Below are positions 25,064 to 33,772 of a stretch of 64,000 bases of DNA, one piece after another. The stretch is from Mycobacteroides chelonae CCUG 47445 (GTDB lineage Bacteria; Actinomycetota; Actinomycetes; Mycobacteriales; Mycobacteriaceae): assembly GCF_001632805.1 (NCBI RefSeq), contig NZ_CP007220.1, positions 3,720,001 to 3,784,000 of the forward strand, in the 5' to 3' direction. Within the stretch, counting starts at the first letter, position 1; each line of letters starts with the position of its first letter. A program made the position numbers and the translations under genes. The notes under the pieces are model-generated. The model did not search any database and was not told where the DNA came from. It saw nothing but the letters and a program-made list of their open reading frames with translations.

Positions 25064-25731
25064 CGCCCCTCGCCGCTGATCGGGTGCTACGGACCCACGC
25101 GACACGGTTCAAGCACTGGCTAGAGGAATATCCCGGCAACGAGATCGGATATCCGCACTGGAAGCACGTCGAAGCCCATTTCCGCGATCTACTCGTCACC
25201 GGAGGTATCGGTCGGCTCAACCAGGATGAGCTGACGGCCCTGCTTTACCTCATCGCTCGTGGCTGGGACATCGGCCGGATGATCGCGTGGCTGTCGAACA
25301 CCCCCGCCTTGTCCAACCTCGGTATCCTTGAGCGAGAAGACTTCCTGATACTCGCCCGGCTGGCCGCAACCATCAAGGGCACCGAATACGACGACGCGCG
25401 ATACCAATTCGCGGCTTCCATCCGAAAGCTGGGGCCGCTCAACGCGGATACCGAAACCGTGCTGCTGGTCTTCTACGACAGCACCGACGAGTACACCAAA
25501 CGCCTGGCCCTCATATCCCTGGCCCAGGGTGGATATCCCGGCATCCGGGCGCTGATCGAAAATTCCTGGCGCACGATCGACGAAGAACATCACAAGATCG
25601 GCTGCTTGGAATGTCTGAGTGAATACGTCGGTGACGAGACGCTGTTGCGCGAGTACCTCGACGACGCCAGAGATCTACCGGGCCGCTATCTGCGGGACTA
25701 CGCCGAACATCTCCGCGCGTCACTGCCCTAG
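25060..25731 (+). CDS. conserved hypothetical protein, 223 aa, helical
   Basis: Soluble and helix-rich, with repeated pairs of helices (FLILARLAATIKG, ETVLLVFYDSTDEYTKRLALISLAQ, EEHHKIGCLECLSEYVGD) reminiscent of HEAT-like alpha repeats. GTG at 25060 overlaps the upstream stop (GTGA), so it is translated with the PPOX-fold protein. I do not recognise a family. The last 12 bases overlap the convergent pseudouridine synthase gene. Confidence 0.7.
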   Translation: MTPLAADRVLRTHATRFKHWLEEYPGNEIGYPHWKHVEAHFRDLLVTGGIGRLNQDELTALLYLIARGWDIGRMIAWLSNTPALSNLGILEREDFLILARLAATIKGTEYDDARYQFAASIRKLGPLNADTETVLLVFYDSTDEYTKRLALISLAQGGYPGIRALIENSWRTIDEEHHKIGCLECLSEYVGDETLLREYLDDARDLPGRYLRDYAEHLRASLP

Positions 25732-26613
25732 CGTCCTCGTCGACTCGTACCGGACTTGCCTGCCCGTCAACGGGTCACGAAACGCCAAAGAGCGCGCCAG
25801 GAGTTGCAACGGATGCGCGAAATCGTCCGACGCCACCTCGCACACGTCCGGATAGAGCGGATCGTTGATGATCGGGATGCCCAGGCTGTTCAGATGGACC
25901 CGCAGCTGATGGGTCTGCCCGGTGCTCGGAGTCAGGCGATATCTGCCTGTCGGACCATCGTGATCGACCAGCTCGATATGGGTCTCGGCGTTCGCCGGCC
26001 CCGGTTCCTCGACCGCCTGAAGGATACTGCGCCGCTTGATGATCCTGCTCCGCAACGTGACCGGCAGAGCCACTCCGGGATCGACGGGGGCCAAGGCCTC
26101 ATAGATCTTGACGACCTGCCGCTGCGCAAAGAGTGATTGATACGCGGATCGGACCTCGCGGCGCACCGTGAACAGCAGCACCCCCGCGGTGAGCCGGTCC
26201 AGGCGATGCGCGGGTGCCAGTTCCGGCAGATCAAGCGTCCTGCGCAGACGTACCAGCGCCGTCTCGGCGACATGCCGCCCGCGCGGCATCGTCGAGAGGA
26301 AGTGCGGCTTGTCGACCACCAGAACGTTTTCGTCCCAATGCAATACATCGACGGCGAAGGGTACGGGAACCTCCAGCGCCACGTCGCGATACGTGTACAC
26401 CACCGATCCCGAACGCAGGCACGTATCCGTGGTGATCGGCACACCCGCGGCGTCGACAACCTCGCCACTGCTCACCTTGTCGGCGGCGCCCGAACCGAAT
26501 CGGGCTACCAGCTCATCAAGAACACGGCCACTCGTCCGAATTCGGATTCGCACCGGCCCCAAGCCGTCTCGCACCGGTAGCGGCGGCTCAGGAGCCCTTC
26601 TTCTGGGGCTCAC
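25720..26613 (-). CDS. RluA-family RNA pseudouridine synthase
   Basis: Isomerises uridine to pseudouridine in rRNA or tRNA. The 297-residue protein has the RluA motif HRLDRLTAGVLLF with the catalytic aspartate, LRSRIIKRRS, and the C-terminal TPSTGQTHQLRVHLNSLGIPI. The N-terminal 60 residues resemble a degenerate S4 RNA-binding domain. It corresponds to Rv3300c. The start is GTG 26613. It is followed upstream by glpD2 on the same strand after 21 bases, so they may share a transcript. Which base is modified is unknown. Confidence 0.9.
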   Translation of the reverse strand: MSPRRRAPEPPLPVRDGLGPVRIRIRTSGRVLDELVARFGSGAADKVSSGEVVDAAGVPITTDTCLRSGSVVYTYRDVALEVPVPFAVDVLHWDENVLVVDKPHFLSTMPRGRHVAETALVRLRRTLDLPELAPAHRLDRLTAGVLLFTVRREVRSAYQSLFAQRQVVKIYEALAPVDPGVALPVTLRSRIIKRRSILQAVEEPGPANAETHIELVDHDGPTGRYRLTPSTGQTHQLRVHLNSLGIPIINDPLYPDVCEVASDDFAHPLQLLARSLAFRDPLTGRQVRYESTRTLGQ

Positions 26614-26634
26614 CAGCGCAACCTACAGCGCGTC

Positions 26635-28401
26635 TTACTTGGACGGCGACAATACGTCGGTCACCGGTTCGACGATGAACGACCGCGCCTCGGGTGCGGC
26701 CACCCGCAACGCATCCGCCGACGCATCATCGGGCTGACGTTGCGAACGTACCTCGGCGTCGACCCGCGCACGGTAGGTATCCACCTCACGCACAATGTCT
26801 TCCGCGGACCAGCCAAGCACCGGAGCCACCAGCTCGGCGACCTCCTGGGCACAGTCGACACCACGATGCGGGTACTCGATGGCAATGCGCATGCGCCGGG
26901 CGAGGATGTCCTCCAGGTGCAAGGCACCCTCGGCCGCCACCGCGTAGAGCGCCTCCACCCTCAAATACATCGGCGCCTTCGCGATCGGCTGCAACAGGCT
27001 GTGATCGGATCCCGCACAAGCCAGCACCTCGCCGATCAGCGAACCGTATCGGTCCAACAGATGCCGAACCCGGTACGGATGCAGCCCGTAGGTCTCTCCG
27101 ACGTGTTCGGTCTGATTGATCAGCGCGAAGTACCCGTCGGCGCCCAGCAGCGGAACCTTCTCGGTGATCGAGGGCGCCACCCGCGCCGGCACGAATTCGC
27201 TTGCCATGTCAATGGCATCGGAGGCCATCACGCGATACGTCGTGTACTTGCCACCAGCAATGGCCACGAGCCCCGGAGCGGCGACCGCCACGGCGTGCTC
27301 GCGGGAGAGCTTGGATGTGTCATCATCCTCACCGGCCAGCAGCGGCCGCAATCCCGCGTAGACACCATCGATATCGTTGTGCGTCAACGGTGTTGCCAAC
27401 ACCGTGTTCACCTTGTCCAGGATGTAGTCGATATCGACTTTGGTGGCCGCCGGGTGCGCCAGGTCCAGATTCCATTCGGTGTCGGTGGTCCCGATGATCC
27501 AGTGGTTACCCCACGGGATGACGAACAGCACCGACTTTTCGGTCCGCAGGATGATCGCCACCTCGCTGACGATTCTGTCCCGTGGCACCACGATGTGCAC
27601 ACCCTTGGAGGCCGTAACCCGGAACCGGCCACGGGTGCGCGACAGCGCCTGAATCTCATCGGTCCACACCCCGGTGGCATTGACGACAACATGCCCGCGA
27701 ACCTCGGTTTCGGCGCCGTTCTCGGTGTCCCGCACCACCACGCCGGTGACGCGATCACCCTCACGCAGCAGCGAGACCACCTGAGTGGATGTCCTGACCA
27801 CGGCCCCGTAGTGTGCCGCCGTCCGGGCCACATTCATGGTGTGCCGAGCGTCGTCGACCACGGTGTCGTAGTAGCGGATACCTCCGATGAGCGAGTTGCG
27901 CTTCAGCCCCGGCGCCAGCCGCAGCGCACCGGCGCGGGTGAGATGCTTCTGGGCGGGAACAGATTTCGCGCCGCCCATCTGGTCATACAAGAAGATCCCG
28001 GCGGCAATGTAGGGACGTTCCCACCACCGATTGGTCAGCGGGAACAAGAACGGCAGCGGCTTGACCAGATGAGGTGCCAATGTCGAGAGCGATAACTCCC
28101 GCTCGCGCAATGCCTCCTGAACCAACCCGAATTCGAGCTGCTCGAGGTAGCGCAGGCCGCCGTGGAACATCTTCGAGGAGCGGCTCGATGTCCCGGCCGC
28201 GAAGTCACGCGCCTCGACCAACGCCACCTTCAGCCCGCGCGTGGCGGCATCCAGAGCCGATCCGGCGCCGACCACACCCCCGCCGATCACGATGACATCG
28301 AACTGCTCGGATCCCAGGCGCTCCCAGTTCAGCGAACGGGCCTGTGGTCCAAGGAACGTGTATGTGGGTCCACCCGCCGATGGGCTGGTTGCGTCACTCA
28401 C
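26635..28401 (-). CDS. glpD2: glycerol-3-phosphate dehydrogenase GlpD2
   Basis: Membrane-associated FAD enzyme oxidising glycerol-3-phosphate to dihydroxyacetone phosphate and passing electrons to menaquinone. At 588 residues it equals M. tuberculosis GlpD2 (Rv3302c). VIVIGGGVVGAGSALDAATRG (in part) near residue 36 is the FAD dinucleotide fold, followed by GTSSRSSKMFHGGLRYLEQ, characteristic of GlpD. GTG 28401 follows a GGAAGGGAGC ribosome site. The phoY1 gene found beside it in M. tuberculosis is not present. Confidence 0.95.
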   Translation of the reverse strand: MSDATSPSAGGPTYTFLGPQARSLNWERLGSEQFDVIVIGGGVVGAGSALDAATRGLKVALVEARDFAAGTSSRSSKMFHGGLRYLEQLEFGLVQEALRERELSLSTLAPHLVKPLPFLFPLTNRWWERPYIAAGIFLYDQMGGAKSVPAQKHLTRAGALRLAPGLKRNSLIGGIRYYDTVVDDARHTMNVARTAAHYGAVVRTSTQVVSLLREGDRVTGVVVRDTENGAETEVRGHVVVNATGVWTDEIQALSRTRGRFRVTASKGVHIVVPRDRIVSEVAIILRTEKSVLFVIPWGNHWIIGTTDTEWNLDLAHPAATKVDIDYILDKVNTVLATPLTHNDIDGVYAGLRPLLAGEDDDTSKLSREHAVAVAAPGLVAIAGGKYTTYRVMASDAIDMASEFVPARVAPSITEKVPLLGADGYFALINQTEHVGETYGLHPYRVRHLLDRYGSLIGEVLACAGSDHSLLQPIAKAPMYLRVEALYAVAAEGALHLEDILARRMRIAIEYPHRGVDCAQEVAELVAPVLGWSAEDIVREVDTYRARVDAEVRSQRQPDDASADALRVAAPEARSFIVEPVTDVLSPSK

Positions 28402-28516
28402 GACTGCTCCCTTCCACGCCCACTACCGGGCCCCGGAGTCCTTCCAGAAACCCACGTTACCGGACGGTAGCGCTCTCGTCTGTGATGTACGCCGCTGTGG
28501 CGCATGTCGCCCGAGG

Positions 28517-29932
28517 TCAGTCCAGGTCATCGTGGGCGATCAGCTGGCGCGCCGCCTCCGTTACCGAACCGGACAACGACGGGTACACCGACAAGGTCTG
28601 CGCCAGGTCGTTCACCGACAGCAGGTTCTGCACCGCGATCGCGATGGGCAGGATCAGCTCGGAGGCATTCGAGGCCACCACGACACCGCCGATCACCACA
28701 CCGGTGGCCGGGCGGCAGAAGATCTTCACGAAACCACGCTTGAGACCCGACATCTTGGCTCGTGGGTTGGTGTTCAAGGGCAGTGTGACCGTCCGCGCCG
28801 GAATCTCACCATTGTCGATGGCCGCCTGGGACACCCCCACCGCGGCGATCTCCGGACGGGTAAACACTGCAGCGGCAACGGTTTTCAACCTGATGGGCTG
28901 TACCGCGTCGCCAAGGGCGTGATACATGGCAATGCGGCCCTGCATGGCGGCCACCGAGGCAAGCGGTAGCAGACCCGTGCAGTCGCCCGCGGCGTAAATG
29001 CCGGCCACCGAGGTGCGCGACACCCGGTCCACGGTCAGATAACCGCCGGCGCCGAGGCTGATCCCGACCCGCTCGAGGCCCAGACCCGCGGTGTTGGGAA
29101 TCGACCCCACGGTCATGAGCACGTGGCTGCCATCGACCGCCCGGCCGTCGGCCATCGCCACGCGGACACCCGTCCCGGTGCGGGTCACCGCATCGGCGCG
29201 GGCATTCTTGATGAGCGTCACACCGCGTTCGGCCAGCGTGTCCTCCAGGACCAGGGCGGCTTCCTCGTCCTCGTGCGGCAGCACACGGTCCCGGCTGGCC
29301 ACCACCGTCACCTGAACTCCCAGCTCGGTGTAGGCGTGGACGAACTCCGCACCCGTCACACCCGATCCGACCACGATCAGGTGTTCGGGCAATTCCTCCA
29401 GGTCGTAGAGCTGACGCCAGGTAAGGATCCGTTCACCGTCGGGACGCGCATGGGACAGCACCCGCGGGCTGGCGCCGGTGGCGATGAGCACCACATCGGC
29501 TTCCAGAATGGTGCTGCTTCCGTCCGCGGCGGTGGCCTTGACCCGGTGATATGCCATTCCGACCACGTGATCGACCAGCTCGGCACGTCCGGAGATCAGC
29601 CGCACCCCGGCGTTGCGCAACCGCGCGGCGATATCGGCCGATTGCTCGGCGGCGAGGCGCTTCACACGGCTGTGGATCTGCGGGAGCGAGATCTTGGCGT
29701 GCTCCACGTCGATGTCAAACCCCAGGTTGGGCGCGCGCCGCAGGTCGGTACGCACACCCGTGGACGCGATGAACGTCTTGGACGGCACACAATCGAAGAG
29801 CACGCAGGCGCCACCGATGCCGTCCGAGTCGATCACCGTCACCTCGGTGGTGCTTCGCTCATGGGCCGCGGCCACGAGTGCCGCCTCGTATCCCGCTGGT
29901 CCTCCACCAATGATCACGATGCGCGTCGCCAC
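28517..29932 (-). CDS. lpdA: LpdA, NAD(P)H:quinone reductase of the flavoprotein disulfide reductase family
   Basis: The 471-residue FAD protein matches Rv3303c throughout: GGGPAGYEAALVAAAH, VVGSGVTGAEFVHAYTELG, IYAAGDCTGLLPLASVAAMQG. The M. tuberculosis enzyme is known as a quinone/diaphorase-type reductase missing one redox cysteine. Here the motif reads GGACVLFDCVPSK with C43 and C48 in the canonical C-x4-C spacing, so a disulfide could form. The C-terminal HPTxSE catalytic dyad is absent (YPSLSGS instead), so ordinary lipoamide dehydrogenase activity is unlikely. GTG start; 115 bases separate it from glpD2. Confidence 0.9.
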   Translation of the reverse strand: MATRIVIIGGGPAGYEAALVAAAHERSTTEVTVIDSDGIGGACVLFDCVPSKTFIASTGVRTDLRRAPNLGFDIDVEHAKISLPQIHSRVKRLAAEQSADIAARLRNAGVRLISGRAELVDHVVGMAYHRVKATAADGSSTILEADVVLIATGASPRVLSHARPDGERILTWRQLYDLEELPEHLIVVGSGVTGAEFVHAYTELGVQVTVVASRDRVLPHEDEEAALVLEDTLAERGVTLIKNARADAVTRTGTGVRVAMADGRAVDGSHVLMTVGSIPNTAGLGLERVGISLGAGGYLTVDRVSRTSVAGIYAAGDCTGLLPLASVAAMQGRIAMYHALGDAVQPIRLKTVAAAVFTRPEIAAVGVSQAAIDNGEIPARTVTLPLNTNPRAKMSGLKRGFVKIFCRPATGVVIGGVVVASNASELILPIAIAVQNLLSVNDLAQTLSVYPSLSGSVTEAARQLIAHDDLD

Positions 29933-30023
29933 GGCATCAAACCTACAAGGACCGAACCGCCCCGGCTTGCCACGATGAGGGAACTTGCCACCATCCCTGC
30001 CGTCATCTACGACACATGACCAC

Positions 30024-30029
30024 TAGGCT
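30024..30029 (+). promoter_or_regulatory. -10 box (TAGGCT) selecting GTG 30037
   Basis: Seven bases before GTG 30037; the earlier ATG at 30016 lies upstream of this box and so would not be transcribed from it. Confidence 0.55.
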
Positions 30030-30036
30030 TGCCCCC

Positions 30037-30513
30037 GTGCCGCTCTACGCCGCCTATGGCTCCAACATGCATCCCGAGCAGATGTTGCAGCGTGCGCCGC
30101 ACTCCCCCATGGCGGGCACCGGCTGGCTGCACGGCTGGCGGCTGACCTTCGGTGGCGAGGACATCGGCTGGGAGGGCGCGCTGGCCACCGTCGTGCAAGA
30201 CCCCCACTCGAAGGTCTTTGTTGTGCTCTACGACATGACCGGGGCCGACGAGAAGAACCTTGATCGCTGGGAAGGTTCCGAACTCGGCATCCATACCAAG
30301 ATTCGCTGCCGGATCGACCGCGAGTCTTCCGACACGACCATCGACCCGGTATTGGCCTGGCTCTACGTCGTCAACGCCTACGAGGGTGGACTACCGTCGG
30401 CCCGATACCTGGGCGTGATGGCCGACGCGGCGGAAATCGCAGGAGCGCCAGACGATTACGTGCACGGTTTACGCACCCGCGCCTCACGCAATATCGGGCC
30501 GGGAACGAGCTAG
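30037..30513 (+). CDS. gamma-glutamylcyclotransferase-fold protein (Rv3304-like)
   Basis: A 158-residue protein with the GGCT fold: YAAYGSNMHPEQM carries the substrate-binding Y-G-S-N loop, and YDMTGADEKNLDRWEGSE the region of the catalytic glutamate. Members release 5-oxoproline from gamma-glutamyl compounds or cleave related amides; the actual substrate is not known. The GTG start gives a protein the size of Rv3304 and is supported by the leaderless promoter. The stop overlaps the convergent amidohydrolase stop by four bases. Confidence 0.82.
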   Translation: MPLYAAYGSNMHPEQMLQRAPHSPMAGTGWLHGWRLTFGGEDIGWEGALATVVQDPHSKVFVVLYDMTGADEKNLDRWEGSELGIHTKIRCRIDRESSDTTIDPVLAWLYVVNAYEGGLPSARYLGVMADAAEIAGAPDDYVHGLRTRASRNIGPGTS

Positions 30514-31694
30514 ACGGAACCCTGCGCGGCACTCTGTTCGACAAGGTTCACCAGCGTCCGAACGCCGATGCCCAGAGCCCGTTCATCGATATCGAAGTTG
30601 GGTTGGTGGATATCGAGCTGCGGGCCCGATCCTGACCACACCCCCAGCCGCGCCATCGCACCGGGCACCTCCTCCAAGTACCAGGAGAAGTCCTCACCAC
30701 CACCGGACTGCGTGGTCTCCGCGAGTGCATCCAGCCCGATGTCCTCGATGGCCCGCACGAAAATATGTGTCGAGTCGGACTCGTTGATGACGGGTGGAAC
30801 ACCACGACGGTAGTTGAGTGTGTAGTCGATACGCAGCGGAGCCAGCAATCCCTCGATCACATCGCGGACGGTGTCCTCCAAGGTGATCCACACATCGCGG
30901 CTGCCGGTGCGCACCGTGCCCGCCAGCGAGCCGATCTGCGGAATGGCGTTGGCCGCCTGCCCTGCGTTGACGGCTCCCCACACCATGACGGTGCCGGCGC
31001 GCGGATCGATCCGGCGACTCAACATTCCCGGCAATCCGGTGATGACGGTGCCGAGCCCGTACACCAGGTCGGCCGTCAGATGCGGCCGCGAGGTATGCCC
31101 TCCCGGAGAATGCAGCGTGACTTCTACGGTGTCCGCGGCCGAGGTGATTGCCCCCGCGCGGATTGCCACCTTACCCACCTCCAGGCGCGGATCACAGTGC
31201 AGCGCAAAAATTCTCGTCACACCGGCCATCGCCCCGGTGGCCACCACGTCGATGGCGCCGCCCGGCATGACCTCTTCGGCGGGCTGGAAGATGAGACGCA
31301 CGCCCGAGGGCAGCGAGGGCGCCGAATTGAGGGCCATGGCCGCACCCAGCAGGATGGCGGTATGTGCGTCATGCCCGCAGGCGTGCGCGACATTGGGCAC
31401 GGTCGAGGAGTAGGGCGCGCCGGTGCGTTCCTGCATCGGCAGGGCATCCATATCCGCGCGCAATGCCACCCGCGGACCGTCCTCGGGCCCGAAGTCGCAG
31501 GTGATTCCCGTGCCGCCGGGCAGCACCTTCGGGTTGAGTCCGGCCTCGGCCAGCCGCGCGGCCACATACTCGGTGGTGGCATGCTCCTGGCGCGCCAGTT
31601 CCGGATGCGCATGAATGTGGCGGCGCCAGCGGATCAGCGTCTCGGAGTTCTCCGCGAGCCAATGCTCCGCGACGGCGGACAGGGATTCGCTCAC
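30510..31694 (-). CDS. amiA1: M20 family amidohydrolase AmiA1
   Basis: Zinc-dependent N-acyl-amino acid amidohydrolase/carboxypeptidase (394 residues, Rv3305c type). Metal and catalytic motifs: HIHAHPEL, RADMDALPMQE, HACGHDAHTA with the cysteine and histidine ligands, and QPAEEVMPGG with the general-base glutamate pair. GTG 31694 overlaps the stop of amiB1, so the two paralogues are translationally coupled. Substrate is not defined; hydrolysis of N-acylated amino acids or amides is inferred. Confidence 0.9.
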   Translation of the reverse strand: MSESLSAVAEHWLAENSETLIRWRRHIHAHPELARQEHATTEYVAARLAEAGLNPKVLPGGTGITCDFGPEDGPRVALRADMDALPMQERTGAPYSSTVPNVAHACGHDAHTAILLGAAMALNSAPSLPSGVRLIFQPAEEVMPGGAIDVVATGAMAGVTRIFALHCDPRLEVGKVAIRAGAITSAADTVEVTLHSPGGHTSRPHLTADLVYGLGTVITGLPGMLSRRIDPRAGTVMVWGAVNAGQAANAIPQIGSLAGTVRTGSRDVWITLEDTVRDVIEGLLAPLRIDYTLNYRRGVPPVINESDSTHIFVRAIEDIGLDALAETTQSGGGEDFSWYLEEVPGAMARLGVWSGSGPQLDIHQPNFDIDERALGIGVRTLVNLVEQSAAQGSV

Positions 31695-32896
31695 ACCGTC
31701 ACCGTCCTGCGCGCCAACCGATCCAGCACCCTGGATCGCTCTGTCTCATCTTCAGCAAGCCGTATCACGGTGCGCGCCAACATCTTCGCTCCTTCAACCA
31801 CAGCCCGGTCGGCGCCAGGTTCCCTGGCCGCCTTTTCGAAATCGGGCTGATGAATGACTGCTCCGCCCGAATCGATGCCAATGACCGGGTGGATACCGGG
31901 CAGCACTTGCGTCACGTTGCCCATATCGGTGCTGCCCAGGGGCACCGCTGCCTCGAACTCGGCGGGCACCGGCGTGCGGCCGAAGGACTCCATCTCCTCG
32001 CGGAACACTCCCACCAGCCACGGGTCCGGTGTCAGCTCCAGGTACGGGGGCGACGATTCGACCAGTTCGTGGCTGCAGCCGGTGGCCACCGCACCGGCGG
32101 CGAAGCAGGCGTACACCTTCTCCTCCAGCTCACGCAGGGAGGACGATTCGACGGCGCGCATCGTGTACTGCATCGCCGCACGAGCCGGAATGATGTTGGC
32201 CGCCTCTCCCCCCTCCGTGACGATGCCGTGGATCAGCTGTCCGGGTGACAGATGCTGACGCAACAGACCGATCGAGACCTGAGCCACCGTCACCGCATCG
32301 GCGGCGTTGATTCCCAGGTGCGGCGCGACCGCCGCGTGTGACTCCTTGCCGTGATAGGTGACCATCACGTCGGTCAGCGCGAGTGACCGCGCTCCGGCAA
32401 TATCGATCGGCCCGGGGTGCAGCATCACCGCGGCCGCGATGTCGTCGAAAGCACCCGCCTTGAGCAGCAGCGCCTTGCCGCCCCCGTATTCCTCTGCCGG
32501 AGTACCGATAACCACCACGGTGAGTCCGAGTGCGTCGGCAACCTCCGCGAGCCCCAGCCCGGTGCCCACCGCGGAGGCGGCGATGATGTTGTGCCCGCAC
32601 GCATGACCGATGCCGGGCAGCGCGTCGTACTCGGCGCAAACACCGATAACCAGCGGACCATCCCCGAATGTGGCACGGAATGCGGTGTCCAAACCGCCCT
32701 GACCGGTCACAATCTCGAATCCGCGCTCGGCCAGCAGCCGCTGGGTCTTCACGGCACTGCGAACCTCGTGGAAGGCCAGCTCCGGTTCGCCGTGAATATC
32801 GTGCGATAACGCCACCAGATCCGTTGCCGCGGCGTCCACGACCGTGCAAGCGGCCTGGGCATGCGCGGCGGACGACGCTCCGGTGCTCAAGGGCAT
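31691..32896 (-). CDS. amiB1: M20 family amidohydrolase AmiB1
   Basis: The 401-residue paralogue of AmiA1 (Rv3306c type): HDIHGEPELAFHE, CAEYDALPGIGHACGHNIIAASAVG and GTPAEEYGGGKALLLKAG. The D-A-L-P and P-A-E-E motifs are intact, so it should be an active peptidase-type amidohydrolase, close to p-aminobenzoyl-glutamate hydrolase-like proteins. ATG 32896 is divergent from deoD, 36 bases away. Substrate inferred only at the level of amide hydrolysis. Confidence 0.9.
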   Translation of the reverse strand: MPLSTGASSAAHAQAACTVVDAAATDLVALSHDIHGEPELAFHEVRSAVKTQRLLAERGFEIVTGQGGLDTAFRATFGDGPLVIGVCAEYDALPGIGHACGHNIIAASAVGTGLGLAEVADALGLTVVVIGTPAEEYGGGKALLLKAGAFDDIAAAVMLHPGPIDIAGARSLALTDVMVTYHGKESHAAVAPHLGINAADAVTVAQVSIGLLRQHLSPGQLIHGIVTEGGEAANIIPARAAMQYTMRAVESSSLRELEEKVYACFAAGAVATGCSHELVESSPPYLELTPDPWLVGVFREEMESFGRTPVPAEFEAAVPLGSTDMGNVTQVLPGIHPVIGIDSGGAVIHQPDFEKAAREPGADRAVVEGAKMLARTVIRLAEDETERSRVLDRLARRTVTV

Positions 32897-32918
32897 TAGA
32901 TGAGTATCCCATCATGGT

Positions 32919-32924
32919 TAGGCT
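32919..32924 (+). promoter_or_regulatory. -10 box (TAGGCT) for deoD
   Basis: Eight bases before GTG 32933. The upstream ATG 32900 precedes the box, so the GTG is the better start. Confidence 0.5.
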
Positions 32925-32932
32925 GCGTAGCT

Positions 32933-33772
32933 GTGACCGATGAGCCGCTTGGGCGAAGAGGCAACAGCACCGACGAGACTCCCGCCGACGAGGCAGCGCG
33001 CGCCGCGGCGGAGATCGCCGCGCGCACCGGCGTCGCGTCCCACCCCGTCGCGGTGGTTCTTGGGTCCGGCTGGGCTCCGGCGGCCGCGGCGCTCGGTGCC
33101 CCCGCCACCACCATCCCGATGGCGGACCTGCCCGGATTCAGCCCACCGAGCGCAGCCGGACACGGTGGCTCGGTGCTGTCGGTGCCTATTGGCGACAGCA
33201 GCGAGCGGATGCTGGTCCTGCTGGGTCGGATCCACGCGTACGAGGGCCACGACCTGCGCCACGTCGTGCACCCGGTGCGCACCGCCTGCGCCGCCGGTGC
33301 CCGCACCATCGTGCTCACCAACGCCGCCGGAGGATTGCGCGACGAGTACACGGTGGGTCAGCCGGTGCTGATCAGCGACCACCTCAACCTCACGGCCCGC
33401 TCACCGTTGGTGGGCGCGCAGTTCGTCGACCTTGTCGATGCGTACACACCACGATTACGGGCACTCGCACGCGAAATCGATGACAGCCTCGTCGAGGGGG
33501 TGTACGCGGGCCTTCCCGGCCCGCATTATGAGACCCCCGCGGAGATCCGCATGCTGCGCACGTTGGGGGCGGACCTGGTGGGCATGTCGACGGTCCACGA
33601 GACCATCGCGGCCCGCGCGGCCGGTGCCGAGGTGCTGGGGGTGTCACTGGTAACCAATCTCGCGGCCGGCATGACGGGAGAGTCCCTCAACCATGACGAG
33701 GTACTAGCCGCCGGGCGCGCGTCGGCCACCCGCATGGGACAACTTCTCAGCTCGGTGATTGGCCGGTTATGA
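32933..33772 (+). CDS. deoD: purine nucleoside phosphorylase
   Basis: Phosphorolysis of inosine, guanosine and deoxy forms to base and (deoxy)ribose-1-phosphate. The 279-residue protein is of the trimeric type (Rv3307): [59 protein letters not shown] and the ENLxT-like [11 protein letters not shown]. The stop overlaps the ATG of phosphomannomutase, coupling base release to ribose-phosphate isomerisation. The opening codons contain a sequence repeated near accA3. Confidence 0.93.
   Translation: MTDEPLGRRGNSTDETPADEAARAAAEIAARTGVASHPVAVVLGSGWAPAAAALGAPATTIPMADLPGFSPPSAAGHGGSVLSVPIGDSSERMLVLLGRIHAYEGHDLRHVVHPVRTACAAGARTIVLTNAAGGLRDEYTVGQPVLISDHLNLTARSPLVGAQFVDLVDAYTPRLRALAREIDDSLVEGVYAGLPGPHYETPAEIRMLRTLGADLVGMSTVHETIAARAAGAEVLGVSLVTNLAAGMTGESLNHDEVLAAGRASATRMGQLLSSVIGRL

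Noticed and set aside
26740..28095. A 451-residue plus-strand frame across glpD2
   Set aside because: Antisense to a well-conserved enzyme; composition is shadow-like and no start signal is present.
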